DNA from: Acetobacter syzygii
GTDB lineage: Bacteria > Pseudomonadota > Alphaproteobacteria > Acetobacterales > Acetobacteraceae
DNA: 64,000 nucleotides
Reading direction: 5' to 3'
Assembly: GCF_000964225.1 (NCBI RefSeq)
Contig: NZ_BAMZ01000005.1
Span: 124,001-188,000, forward strand
The position numbers and the translations under genes were made by a program. Below are positions 18,442-27,134 of this stretch, in pieces (position 1 is the first letter of the stretch; the number at the start of each line of letters is the position of its first letter). Under the pieces are notes generated by a model, which saw nothing but the letters and a program-made list of their open reading frames with translations, did no database searches and was not told where the DNA came from.

Positions 18442-21206
18442 GGTTTGTCCTCCAGCCGTTTGAGCAGCATGGGAACATGGACCTGATCAGCCTTGTAACT
18501 GCCAGTCAGGGCGTAGATGACGGTGTTCAGTCCAAACCGGTACGCTTGCAAACGCTGGTCGCTCCCTCCGGGAATAACGGCAAAAGGCGTATTGCCCGCA
18601 CTATCCACGGCCCATGCGTGCGCCCAATCTGCCCCGCCAATAATAACGGGGCTTACGTCATCATTTTCTGCATCTCCTTCTTTTGCCACCCATATGGGCT
18701 GGCCCGCATACCGGCCCGGAAAGTCGTGCAGAAGGTAAAATGTGTGCGCAAGTAAGTGGTGGTCGGTCATGACCACCAGAGGGGGCACAACCAGACCCGC
18801 CGTAACCCGGCGCAGGGCGGCGCTGGTGCCCGGTGCATCAGCTGTAAATGCGGTATCCGATGGGCCGGTGCTGCCATCCTGCCCCTGAGTGTCAATCAGC
18901 AGTATTCCACCATGGGCCATAAAACTGTTCAGGGCTGCTGTCATGGCAGGGGTTGTGGTGGCGTCTGCGGTAATGGGCCAGTACAGCAAAGGGTAGTAGC
19001 TCAGGTCATCCGTAGCGGGGTGAACTGCATCCGGGTGCCCCATAACGGCAGATGTCCGGGCATTTACAAAATCGGATAGACCTTGCAGCCCCAGGCGGGA
19101 TGCCTCGTCCACATCATCATGCCCGGTAACAATATAGCCCAGCCGGGTTTCCAGTGCTGCGGCAGGGGCCGGACTATCCCCGGATGGTGCTTGTGCATGG
19201 GCTGGCAGAACTGTGGCAAACAGCGTGGCCAGCAGCACAAGCAGGGGGGCACCCTTCTGGTGCTGAATGCTACTACGGATTGGCAGTTTGCCTGTGCGCA
19301 TCAGTCCCACGGACAGCCCATCAAGCAGCAGCAGAAGTAGGGCCCCCAGCAGGCAATACCGCCCCAGAGGTACATCGGGCCGCTGCCCTGCGGCATTTGT
19401 CAGTGTACCTACGGCTGCTGCGGGTTGCAGGTTGCCCAGCCCTGTGGCGGCATTCAGGGCTTTACGCCCATCTGTGGGGCCATACAGGCCCGGTGGATGC
19501 TCGGGCGAGACGGCGGTTGTGGCAAATGCTTCTCCCTCTATGCCTCTGGCTGTGGGAGGGGGAGGCCCGGCTATGCCCTCGCCATCCAGTGTTATGGCGG
19601 GGGAGAGCAGCATGTGGCTGGCAGGAATGTTCAGTCCGTTGGCATGGTCACTCAACCGTTGCAGCATAGCGACAAACAGACCGGATAAAGGCAGATTGGA
19701 CCAGTCAGCCGTACTGCTGACATGGAATAGAATAACCTCACCTTTGCCCAGCTCGGCATGGGTTACCAGCGGTGTGCCATCGGCCAGTCGTGCCCAGACA
19801 TGCGCGCCCAGATTGGCGGATGGGCTGGCCAGTACCTGACGGGAAACCGTAACATCGGGCGGAATAGTCAAGCCACGGAACGGAGATGTCTGGTCAAATG
19901 GGGCCAGGTGCTGCGGTGTACCCCATGTCATGGACCCACCAAGCTGGCGTGCGCCATCCAGTAGCGGGACGGGCAGAAGGCTCGGGGTTGCTTCTGCCAT
20001 GCTGGCGGGGCTGTCCGCATCATGCTGGCTGCCTGCGAGTGCTGGGCCTGCAAAGCGAATGAGCGTGCCGCCATTTTTAACCCAATCCAGAACACTCTTC
20101 TGGTTTTGAGCGCTGGCAAGCGTACCATCCGGGGCGATCAGGACGGATAGCGGGTGGTTGAGCAACGCATCCAATGGTCCTTCATGCAGGTCGGAAAGAG
20201 GGGCCAGTGCACGGCGCAGGTAAAAAATGGAGCCGATCAGTGGTGTGTCCGCTCCACCATTGGAAAGTAGGCCAACAGGACGCAGGCGGGTGTTTTCATC
20301 CAGCAGCACAGTTGTGGCGGCACTCGCAACACCCTGAACACTCAGCGTATCAACCCGGTTCCGTACGGTTATGGGCAGATCAACCCGAACATCTGCCTGT
20401 GTCGCATTGACGGGTATGGTTACGGGTATTACGGCAAGTGTGCCGCCATCTGTTGCGCGTGCAGCAACATGCACAAGGCGTGGCTGCGGCATTTGCAGGG
20501 CAATCAGCCGTGCCATAACGCCATTGCCAGTCGGGGGAACGGGCACAAGTGCTATGCTGGCCTGCGGGGCAAACCGGATTTCCTGCACGGTCCCGCGTTC
20601 ATGCAGGGCTTGTGCAAATGCAGTGTCACCACTCTGGGCTATTGCATCGGCCAGATACACAATACGGGCAAAGTGTATGGCGGGTAATTGCCGCAGTTGG
20701 CTGGCAGTTTGTGCCCGGTTGGCAGGCCAGGGGGCAGGGTGGCGGCTATTCAGCATCTGCCGCACGATTGCTGCCGGTTGTAAGGTGGCCGTTGGGGGGG
20801 CATCTGCCTGAGGGGCCGTACCCAGTAACAGCAATTCCGATTTGCTGTGCTCCGCATCGTCCACAATTGTTTGTGCGGTTGCCAGACGCTCTGTCCAGTC
20901 TGCGGCGCTGAACATGCCGTCATCCATAACCAGCAGTACCGGACCAGCGGTCCGGGCCTGTTCGCGGCTACCCGGAATAAACGGGCGCGCAAATCCTACG
21001 ATCAGCAGACCCGCGGCAAGCAGGCGCAGGAGCAGCAGCCATAAGGGGGAGCGTGCGGCTTCGGTCTGTCTGGGTTTTAACCGGCGCAAAAACGCAATGG
21101 GGGGAAAGCTCTGTGTGCGTGGGCGCGGCGGCGTGGCGCGGAGGAGCCACCACACCAGAGGCAGGCAGATCAGGGCGGAGAGGAGAGCAGGGAACTGGAA
21201 GATCAT
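18438..21206 (-). CDS. BatA/DUF4159 domain membrane protein
   Basis: A 922-residue membrane protein. Residues 1-80 match the N-terminal BatA (aerotolerance) region: a first helix, the stretch AFLRRLKPRQ, then a second helix LLLLRLLAAGLLIVGFARPF. A VWA-like region follows (VLLVMDDGMFSAADW, lacking the full MIDAS sequence). A further helix pair lies near the middle to end of the protein, and the C-terminal 200 residues form a DUF4159 domain with DDLSYYPLLYWPI and MAHGGILLIDTQGQ. The start overlaps the DUF58 stop and its stop overlaps the next ATG. The cluster resembles MoxR/Bat operons, where MoxR ATPases act as chaperones for VWA proteins in envelope integrity; the precise role is unknown. Confidence 0.8.
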   Translation of the reverse strand: MIFQFPALLSALICLPLVWWLLRATPPRPRTQSFPPIAFLRRLKPRQTEAARSPLWLLLLRLLAAGLLIVGFARPFIPGSREQARTAGPVLLVMDDGMFSAADWTERLATAQTIVDDAEHSKSELLLLGTAPQADAPPTATLQPAAIVRQMLNSRHPAPWPANRAQTASQLRQLPAIHFARIVYLADAIAQSGDTAFAQALHERGTVQEIRFAPQASIALVPVPPTGNGVMARLIALQMPQPRLVHVAARATDGGTLAVIPVTIPVNATQADVRVDLPITVRNRVDTLSVQGVASAATTVLLDENTRLRPVGLLSNGGADTPLIGSIFYLRRALAPLSDLHEGPLDALLNHPLSVLIAPDGTLASAQNQKSVLDWVKNGGTLIRFAGPALAGSQHDADSPASMAEATPSLLPVPLLDGARQLGGSMTWGTPQHLAPFDQTSPFRGLTIPPDVTVSRQVLASPSANLGAHVWARLADGTPLVTHAELGKGEVILFHVSSTADWSNLPLSGLFVAMLQRLSDHANGLNIPASHMLLSPAITLDGEGIAGPPPPTARGIEGEAFATTAVSPEHPPGLYGPTDGRKALNAATGLGNLQPAAAVGTLTNAAGQRPDVPLGRYCLLGALLLLLLDGLSVGLMRTGKLPIRSSIQHQKGAPLLVLLATLFATVLPAHAQAPSGDSPAPAAALETRLGYIVTGHDDVDEASRLGLQGLSDFVNARTSAVMGHPDAVHPATDDLSYYPLLYWPITADATTTPAMTAALNSFMAHGGILLIDTQGQDGSTGPSDTAFTADAPGTSAALRRVTAGLVVPPLVVMTDHHLLAHTFYLLHDFPGRYAGQPIWVAKEGDAENDDVSPVIIGGADWAHAWAVDSAGNTPFAVIPGGSDQRLQAYRFGLNTVIYALTGSYKADQVHVPMLLKRLEDKP

Positions 21207-22237
21207 ACGCGTTGGCTCATCTGGGCATGGAGTGCCAGCAGAGTGGGGAGCGGTGCTGCATCGGTCTGATGGTGCGCAATAATGTGGCCAGAGAGGGCAG
21301 TATGCTGGTCAAGCCATTGGGTACGGGCTGCGACAAGGGTTTTATAATCGTCTTGCAGGCTTTGAACGTGCGGTAATTCCAGTGGGGCTTCCCCCTCAAG
21401 GCCACAAAATTCGGTGCGGCCGGAATAGGGTAGTGTTGCTTCTGCCGGGTCAGTCACATGGAGCACCGTGGCCCGTACGGGCTGCGCTGCCAGTTGACGC
21501 AGGCAATCGCGCAATGCCTCTTCGGGGCAGAGCAGGTCGCTGGCAAGCAGTAGCCGGGCATGGCGGGGAACTAGTGCCGGGGCAGGCAGCGCCGGGGCCA
21601 GATGACTGGCATGGGCTGCCAGGGAGCAAAGCCCCAGAGCCAGCCGTTCCAGCCCGGAAGATGCCGGAGGGAGTGGCACAACCCCGGAAGGGGAAAGAAG
21701 ATGAACCCGCTCACCATTGCGGAGCAGCAGGGCGGCCATGCTCAGCAGCAAGACTATGGCACGGTCCAGCTTGGCGGGAAGATCGCTGCTGGAGCGCCAT
21801 TGCATGGAGCCGGAAAAATCGCACCATAATAAAATGGTCTGCGCGGCCTCGGCTTCGTTTTCACGGACATGGGCGTGAGTCGTGCGGGCAGACTGGCGCC
21901 AGTCAATCCGGTTGACAGGCTCACCCGGCTGGGCCGGGCGGTATTGCCAGAATGTATCCCCCCACCCGGTGCGGCGTTGTGGGTGCAGGCCAGACGCCAG
22001 CGTTGTGGCGATCTGGCTGGCATGGAGCAGCAGGTCTGGCATACGGCTGGCCAGCGTCTGGGCCGCGCAGGCCATGTCCGCCGTGGCCGCGGGTTCTGCT
22101 GCGTGGGCTGGACCTTTGGCGGCCTTGTCCGCAGCACCATTGCGCGGGCTGGCTACAAACCAGCGCCGTAGGGGGGAGGGTAACAGTCTGCCGGGATTCA
22201 CCGGGTCAACCCAGAGTCTTGACCAGTTGGGCCACAA
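21203..22237 (-). CDS. DUF58 domain protein
   Basis: A protein of up to 344 residues with the DUF58 hallmark near its middle: PGEPVNRIDWRQSARTTHAH, then VRENEAEAAQTILLWCDFSG with a VWA-like D-x-S-G-S strand. DUF58 proteins are almost always encoded next to MoxR ATPases and are thought to be their clients or partners. The start is uncertain. The TTG at 22237 lies inside the moxR end (32-bp overlap), while GTG 22201 lies just after the moxR stop and would give a protein 12 residues shorter; neither has a clear ribosome site. The stop overlaps the next gene by four bases. Confidence 0.85.
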   Translation of the reverse strand: MWPNWSRLWVDPVNPGRLLPSPLRRWFVASPRNGAADKAAKGPAHAAEPAATADMACAAQTLASRMPDLLLHASQIATTLASGLHPQRRTGWGDTFWQYRPAQPGEPVNRIDWRQSARTTHAHVRENEAEAAQTILLWCDFSGSMQWRSSSDLPAKLDRAIVLLLSMAALLLRNGERVHLLSPSGVVPLPPASSGLERLALGLCSLAAHASHLAPALPAPALVPRHARLLLASDLLCPEEALRDCLRQLAAQPVRATVLHVTDPAEATLPYSGRTEFCGLEGEAPLELPHVQSLQDDYKTLVAARTQWLDQHTALSGHIIAHHQTDAAPLPTLLALHAQMSQRV

Positions 22238-23225
22238 GATCGTCTGTGGTTACGCCTTCCGCCCGGGCAGCAAAGGTAAGCGCCATGCGGTGGGCCAGTA
22301 CGGGGCGGGCCAGAGCCGCGACATCTTCCAGACTGGGGGATAGCCTGCCATCCAGTAGGGCGCGGGCGCGGGTTGCCAGCATAAGCGTTTGTGCCGCTCG
22401 TGGGCCGGGGCCCCATGCAATCAGGTCACGGAACGTTGGATTGGTTGTGCTTTGGGGGCGGGCCGAGCGAACAAGGTGCACAATAGCGTCCAGTATTTTT
22501 TCGCCCACTGGCATACGGCGGACAAGGTCCTGCGCCTGCATGAGTGTTGCGGCATCCATGACCTGCCGGACCTGTTTGCTCTGTGCGCCAGTTGTTGCCA
22601 GCAGCATGGCCCGTTCGGCCTCGGCATCGGGGAAGGTCAGCCCGATCTGGAGCATAAAGCGGTCCAACTGGGCTTCGGGGAGCGGGTAAGTTCCTTCCTG
22701 CTCCATGGGGTTCTGTGTGGCCAGAACGTGGAAGGGGCGGGGGAGTGGGTATTCGACCCCTGCAACTGTTACGTGGTGCTCCTGCATGGCCTGCAACAGG
22801 GCGGACTGGGTACGCGGGCTGGCGCGGTTGATTTCGTCCGCCATGAGTAACTGGCTGAACACCGGCCCCTGCACAAAGCGGAAGCTGCGGTGGCCGGCGG
22901 CATCTTCATCCAGAATTTCGCTGCCGGTAATGTCCGATGGCATAAGGTCCGGGGTAAACTGGACCCGGCGGGCATTGAGCCCAAGCACTGTGCCAAGGGT
23001 GGTAACCAGCAAGGTTTTACCCAGACCCGGCGCGCCTACCAGCAGGGCATGGCCCCCTGCCAGTACGGTGGTCAGTGTCTGGCGGATAATCTGGTCCTGG
23101 CCAAAAATGACAGTTGAAATTTCCTGCTGGACGGCGGCAAGCCGTTCACAGATACGATCTGCCTCCCGTACTTCTGGCGGGGAGGAAGGCTGTTGTGCCG
23201 GGAACGGTGCGTCTGATGTGGTCAT
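22206..23225 (-). CDS. MoxR-family AAA+ ATPase
   Basis: A 339-residue AAA+ ATPase of the MoxR branch. Walker A (GAPGLGKT) is near residues 60-67, Walker B/DEIN (LLMADEINRASPRTQSALL) near 125-145, and the sensor/arginine region HVLATQNPMEQEGTYPLPEA follows, with QLDRFML at about 180. The C-terminal lid contains LIAWGPGPRAAQTLMLA. All ATPase residues are present. MoxR proteins work as chaperone-like remodelers of VWA-containing partners, here probably the DUF58 and the two large membrane proteins encoded downstream. It is the first gene of the operon and is divergent from the DUF1285 gene across about 100 bp. Confidence 0.93.
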   Translation of the reverse strand: MTTSDAPFPAQQPSSPPEVREADRICERLAAVQQEISTVIFGQDQIIRQTLTTVLAGGHALLVGAPGLGKTLLVTTLGTVLGLNARRVQFTPDLMPSDITGSEILDEDAAGHRSFRFVQGPVFSQLLMADEINRASPRTQSALLQAMQEHHVTVAGVEYPLPRPFHVLATQNPMEQEGTYPLPEAQLDRFMLQIGLTFPDAEAERAMLLATTGAQSKQVRQVMDAATLMQAQDLVRRMPVGEKILDAIVHLVRSARPQSTTNPTFRDLIAWGPGPRAAQTLMLATRARALLDGRLSPSLEDVAALARPVLAHRMALTFAARAEGVTTDDLVAQLVKTLG

Positions 23226-23326
23226 GGATCCAGTCTGAATTACATGCAGGGCTTACATCAAGCGGGGTAAGCTCCCTATATCATTGTGCATAACACAAGG
23301 ACACGCATTAACAGGATGGTGAGTCA

Positions 23327-23914
23327 GTGAAAGGTGAACAGCCGGGCAGCGCACAGGCCCTTTCGTGCCATGAACAGCACGGAACAGAGACCCCGGATAC
23401 GGCAGAAAACAGGCGTTTGCCTTTTCTGGTCAGGCGGGATGGCGTGTGGCTTTACCGTGGCTCCGAAATCAAGCGGAAGGCCATGTCCTGCCTGTTTGGT
23501 TCCCTGCTCACGCGGGACAAGCAGGGGGCATATCTGCTGCGCACCCCGTTTGAAAGCGGCCTTATAGAGGTAGAGGATGTGCCTTTTTTGGCCGTGGAGC
23601 TGGACTGGAGCGGCATTGGCCGGATGCAGCGCCTGAGTTTTCGCACCAATATGGATGAAGTGGTGGTTGCCAATGCCGAACATCCGATTCGGACGTTATG
23701 GGATGTTCCACCAGAAGCCTGCCCGGAAGGGTGCCCCCCCTACCTGATCGTGCGGCAGGGGGAGGGAAGCTACCCGCTGGAAGCACGCCTGTCCCGCGCA
23801 GTGTGGTACGAACTGGCAGCACTGGCTGAGCCGGGGGCATGTCAGGGCGTACCTTGCATGGGGGTCTGGAGCTGTGGCTGTTTTTTCCCCATTGCACGCA
23901 CGGCGGTTGAATAA
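23327..23914 (+). CDS. DUF1285 domain protein
   Basis: A 195-residue soluble protein, GTG start at 23327 with a GGATGGTGAG ribosome-site-like stretch upstream. The core begins LPFLVRRDGVWLYRGSEIKR and continues LFGSLLTRDKQGAYLLRTP, then VEDVPFLAVELDW, the conserved features of DUF1285. The family has a known fold but no established function. In many alphaproteobacteria it sits just upstream of the CCA-adding enzyme, as here: the two genes overlap by up to 41 bp, so they are probably co-translated. A role in nucleic acid or lipid metabolism cannot be decided from the sequence. Confidence 0.88.
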   Translation: MKGEQPGSAQALSCHEQHGTETPDTAENRRLPFLVRRDGVWLYRGSEIKRKAMSCLFGSLLTRDKQGAYLLRTPFESGLIEVEDVPFLAVELDWSGIGRMQRLSFRTNMDEVVVANAEHPIRTLWDVPPEACPEGCPPYLIVRQGEGSYPLEARLSRAVWYELAALAEPGACQGVPCMGVWSCGCFFPIARTAVE

Positions 23915-25136
23915 GGTGGAACAGAACGCGCTGATAGGCAGGCTGGAGGTGCAGCAGCAGGCCGCGCTGGCACAGTTGTGGCGGATTTTGCCCGCCATGC
24001 GCCTTGTTGGCGGCGTTGTGCGTGACCTGCTGGCCGGGCGGACCATTGCGGATATTGATCTGGCGACCCCCGAACCACCCGAAGAGGTGATGGAGCGTTT
24101 ACGCACACATGGGGTTCATGTGGTGGCTACGGGGTTGCAGCATGGTACCGTAACAGCCGTGCTGGATGGTGCATCTTACGAGATCACCACACTCAGGCGT
24201 GATGTTGAAACTGATGGGCGACATGCCGTTGTGCGGTGGACGCAGGACTGGCAGCAGGATGCGCAGCGGCGTGACTTTACAATAAACGCCATGTCGGTCG
24301 ATCAGGCGGGCATTCTGTACGATTATTTTGCAGGGCAGGCCGATCTGGCCGCAGGGCATGTGCGCTTTGTGGGCCATGCAGCCCGACGCATAGAAGAGGA
24401 TGCACTGCGTATTCTGCGCTTTTTCCGTTTTTACGGGCGCTATGGGCAGGGGCAGCCGGACCAGCAGGCTATGCAGGCCATAACCAGTGGTGCCGCTTTG
24501 CTGGATGGCCTGTCGGTCGAACGGGTATGGATGGAACTGCGGCGGATTTTAACTGGCCCCAATGTGGCGGTTCTGTTGCCCTATATGGAGCAGACCGGCG
24601 TGCTGGCCCATATTCTGCCAGAAGGCACCACCTTGCCCCGCTGCGCGCGGCTGCTGGAATATGGAGCGCCCGCCTGCGCCCTGTTGCGTCTGGCCGGGCT
24701 GAGCTGCAATGCCCCCGTGGTTGTCCGCCGTCTGAAGTGTTCCCGCGCCGACGTGGGAGTGGTCGATGCACTGAGCAAACCTGCACCCATTCCAGAGGTG
24801 GGTATGACGGATGATGGGCTACGCCGCCTGCTGGCTGAAGAATCGTACGATGTGCTGGCAGGGCGCATATGGCTGCATCAGGCCGAACAGATACGCACGG
24901 ATGCTCAAAATCAGGCATTTGCACAACTCAGGCAGCGGTTGCATGGCTTGGAACGCCCGGTTTTTCCCATTGCAGGGCGCGATGTCGTGGCCATGGGAGT
25001 ACCCGCTGGGCCAGAAGTCGGGCGTATTATGGGGCAGGTCCGGCAATGGTGGCTGGCGGGTGGTTGCCGTGCTGGGGCAGAGGCCTGCCGTGCGCAGATA
25101 AAACAGCAGCTGGGTGTAAAAGCGGTACAAAGCTGA
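23874..25136 (+). CDS. cca: CCA tRNA nucleotidyltransferase (class II poly(A) polymerase family)
   Basis: A protein of about 406-420 residues that adds or repairs the 3' CCA end of tRNAs. The nucleotidyltransferase signature MRLVGGVVRDLLAG is followed by IADIDLAT, which holds the two catalytic Asp residues. RRDFTINAMSVD is the ribose/base-binding motif, and RIEEDALRILRFFRFYGRYG the next conserved block. The helical C-terminal half is divergent, as usual. Possible starts are GTG 23874 (overlapping DUF1285), TTG 23907 and GTG 23916 just after the upstream stop; the last is the simplest. The annotated range uses the longest frame. Since no other CCA enzyme is visible here, it probably adds all three bases. 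Confidence 0.9.
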   Translation: MAVFSPLHARRLNKVEQNALIGRLEVQQQAALAQLWRILPAMRLVGGVVRDLLAGRTIADIDLATPEPPEEVMERLRTHGVHVVATGLQHGTVTAVLDGASYEITTLRRDVETDGRHAVVRWTQDWQQDAQRRDFTINAMSVDQAGILYDYFAGQADLAAGHVRFVGHAARRIEEDALRILRFFRFYGRYGQGQPDQQAMQAITSGAALLDGLSVERVWMELRRILTGPNVAVLLPYMEQTGVLAHILPEGTTLPRCARLLEYGAPACALLRLAGLSCNAPVVVRRLKCSRADVGVVDALSKPAPIPEVGMTDDGLRRLLAEESYDVLAGRIWLHQAEQIRTDAQNQAFAQLRQRLHGLERPVFPIAGRDVVAMGVPAGPEVGRIMGQVRQWWLAGGCRAGAEACRAQIKQQLGVKAVQS

Positions 25137-25140
25137 TCCA

Positions 25141-25165
25141 TCCCCCCTTACATGGGAGGGGGGGA
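25141..25165 (+). promoter_or_regulatory. Hairpin enclosing the ribosome-binding site of the ABC exporter
   Basis: TCCCCCCT (25141-25148) can pair with the A-G7-A tract at 25157-25165, leaving a loop of about eight bases. The G-rich right arm is also the only good Shine-Dalgarno sequence for ATG 25178, about 11 bases away. The structure could lower translation unless it is opened. This is read from the sequence; regulation is inferred. Confidence 0.4.
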
Positions 25166-25177
25166 GGCTGTTAGAGA

Positions 25178-26968
25178 ATGCGTATGACGTCCGTGCCGCA
25201 TGTAGCCAAATCCCTTTCCGCCAGTAAACTCCTGCCAGACGATACCCGAGCCTTGCTGACAAGGCTGTGGCATACGCAGGTACGCCAGTACCCGGGGCGT
25301 ATTGCTGCGGTTATTGCTGTTACCGTGCTTACGGCGCTGCTTACGGCTCTTTATCCGTTGGTTATTCAGCGCGCGCTGGACATGTTTGCAACACGTGACC
25401 CCCGTATTCTGTATCAGGTTCCATTGCTGGTTGTGGTGATTACCCTTGCCAAGGCGTTGTCCCAGTATGGGCAGACCCTTGCCACTCAGGGGCTGGTGCT
25501 GCTGGTTATCCGGGGCTTGCAGGAGCAGATGTTTGACCACCTGATCGGGACCGACATTGCCTACGTGGAGCGCGAAGCCCCGGCCAAGCTTGCTGCACGT
25601 TTTACCACGGATGCGGTCTCCATCCGCGAGGCCATGATCCGTGCCGTTAATTCTCTGGGCGATGTGGTGACAGTTCTGGGGCTGATTATTTCCATGTTTT
25701 ATATGGACTGGGAACTGAGCCTGATCGCCGCTGTGTTGTACCCGGTTGCGGCTGTGCCCATTCAGCGGCTTGGCAAGCGTGTCCGCCGTGCTTCGGGTGG
25801 AATGCAGGAACGGGTGGGGGAGACGGCTGCCTTTCTGACCGAAAGTTTTGCGCAGGCCCGTACCGTCCGGGTTTACAGGCTGGAAGAGCGCGAGCGGGCA
25901 AGGGCTGCGTTATCTTTTGACCATCTTTATCAGGCCATGTTGCGTATTACCCGTGGTCGGGCGCGGGTGGACCCATTGCTGGAAGCTCTAGGGGGGGCTG
26001 CCGTTGCAGCTGTTCTGGGTTTTGCTGGTTGGCGCGCGGCCATGGGGGGCGCAACGCTGGGAGATTTTTCCGGCTTTGTGGCGGCACTGCTGCTGGCATC
26101 GCGCCCGCTGCGCGCCCTTGGGGCGCTGAACGCTGCCTTGCAGGAGGGGTTGGCAGGGCTTGTGCGCGTTTTTGCCGTGGTGGATGACCCGCCAGCCGTG
26201 ACCGACAGCCCGCAGGCCCGCCCACTGCCCCAGGGGAAAGGGCACCTTGTATTTGAAGGTGTCAGTTTTGTTTATGCCGATGGGCGTGTGGGCCTGAATG
26301 ATTTGAGCTTTGATGCGCAGCCGGGCTGTACGGTGGCGCTGGTTGGTCCATCTGGTGCAGGCAAATCTACAGCGCTTTCCCTTGTACCGCGCCTGCATGA
26401 CGTAACATCTGGCCGTATTCTGCTCGATGGCATGGACCTGCGTGACGCACAGCTTGAAAGCCTGCGCGCAAGCATGGCTTACGTTAGTCAGGACCCCTTG
26501 CTGTTCGACCTCTCGGTACGGGAAAATATTTTGATCGGCCGCCCCGATGCATCGCAGGCAGAGGTGGAGCAGGCAGCCCGTGCAGCTGCGGCCGAGCGGT
26601 TTATTCTGGCTTTACCAGATGGGTACAATACGGTTGTGGGGCCGGGGGGGCAGCGCCTGTCCGGAGGGCAGCGGCAACGTGTTGCTTTGGCCCGCGCTTT
26701 ATTGCGCAATCCCCGATTGCTGCTGCTGGATGAGGCCACAAGTGCTCTGGATAGTGAGAACGAGGCACAGGTGCAGGATGCGCTGGCAACGTTAAGGCGG
26801 GGCCGCACGACTCTTGTTGTGGCCCATCGCCTGTCCACCGTTCGCTCGGCGGATATGGTTGTGGTGATGAAGGATGGACGTGCCGTGGAATGTGGCACGC
26901 ATGATGGGTTGATGAGTCAGAACGGGTTGTATGCCCGTCTGGTAAGAACGCAGGGGCTGGAGCGCTAG
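25178..26968 (+). CDS. ABC exporter, fused permease-ATPase (MsbA-like half-transporter)
   Basis: A 596-residue half-transporter. The N-terminal ~330 residues are a type IV ABC transmembrane domain with six helices, including the coupling-region sequence TESFAQARTVRVYRLEERER. The ATPase domain has Walker A GPSGAGKST at about 390-398, the Q-loop YVSQDPLLFD, signature LSGGQRQR at about 493-500 and Walker B LLLLDEATSALD at about 514-525; the H-loop is in VAHRLSTV. It should work as a homodimer. The substrate could be a lipid, peptide or drug; the nearest named type is MsbA, but a dedicated LPS flippase role is not shown. It lies between cca and the EmrAB-like pump. Confidence 0.88.
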   Translation: MRMTSVPHVAKSLSASKLLPDDTRALLTRLWHTQVRQYPGRIAAVIAVTVLTALLTALYPLVIQRALDMFATRDPRILYQVPLLVVVITLAKALSQYGQTLATQGLVLLVIRGLQEQMFDHLIGTDIAYVEREAPAKLAARFTTDAVSIREAMIRAVNSLGDVVTVLGLIISMFYMDWELSLIAAVLYPVAAVPIQRLGKRVRRASGGMQERVGETAAFLTESFAQARTVRVYRLEERERARAALSFDHLYQAMLRITRGRARVDPLLEALGGAAVAAVLGFAGWRAAMGGATLGDFSGFVAALLLASRPLRALGALNAALQEGLAGLVRVFAVVDDPPAVTDSPQARPLPQGKGHLVFEGVSFVYADGRVGLNDLSFDAQPGCTVALVGPSGAGKSTALSLVPRLHDVTSGRILLDGMDLRDAQLESLRASMAYVSQDPLLFDLSVRENILIGRPDASQAEVEQAARAAAAERFILALPDGYNTVVGPGGQRLSGGQRQRVALARALLRNPRLLLLDEATSALDSENEAQVQDALATLRRGRTTLVVAHRLSTVRSADMVVVMKDGRAVECGTHDGLMSQNGLYARLVRTQGLER

Positions 26969-27058
26969 CCTGATAGACGCGGTTTTGTACCCCTGAAGGG
27001 AAATTATAGGCACAGGTCGCATGTGGCGCTTGATGCAGGGGTATGAACGTGCCACATA

Positions 27059-27079
27059 CTGACCGAACTGGTCGGTCAG
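27059..27079. promoter_or_regulatory. TetR-type operator upstream of the EmrAB-like genes
   Basis: CTGACCGA and TCGGTCAG form a perfect 8-bp inverted repeat separated by ACTGG, about 55 bp before the emrA-like start. The sequence has the general form of TetR/AcrR family operators that control efflux pumps. A second inverted repeat (ATGTGGC 27021-27027, GCCACAT 27051-27057) flanks it. No TetR-family gene is adjacent, so the regulator must be encoded elsewhere. Confidence 0.6.
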
Positions 27080-27134
27080 CGGAGCTGGCCGAAAAAATGC
27101 CGCGCAGGATGAGTTTGAGAGGGCAAGGAACAGA

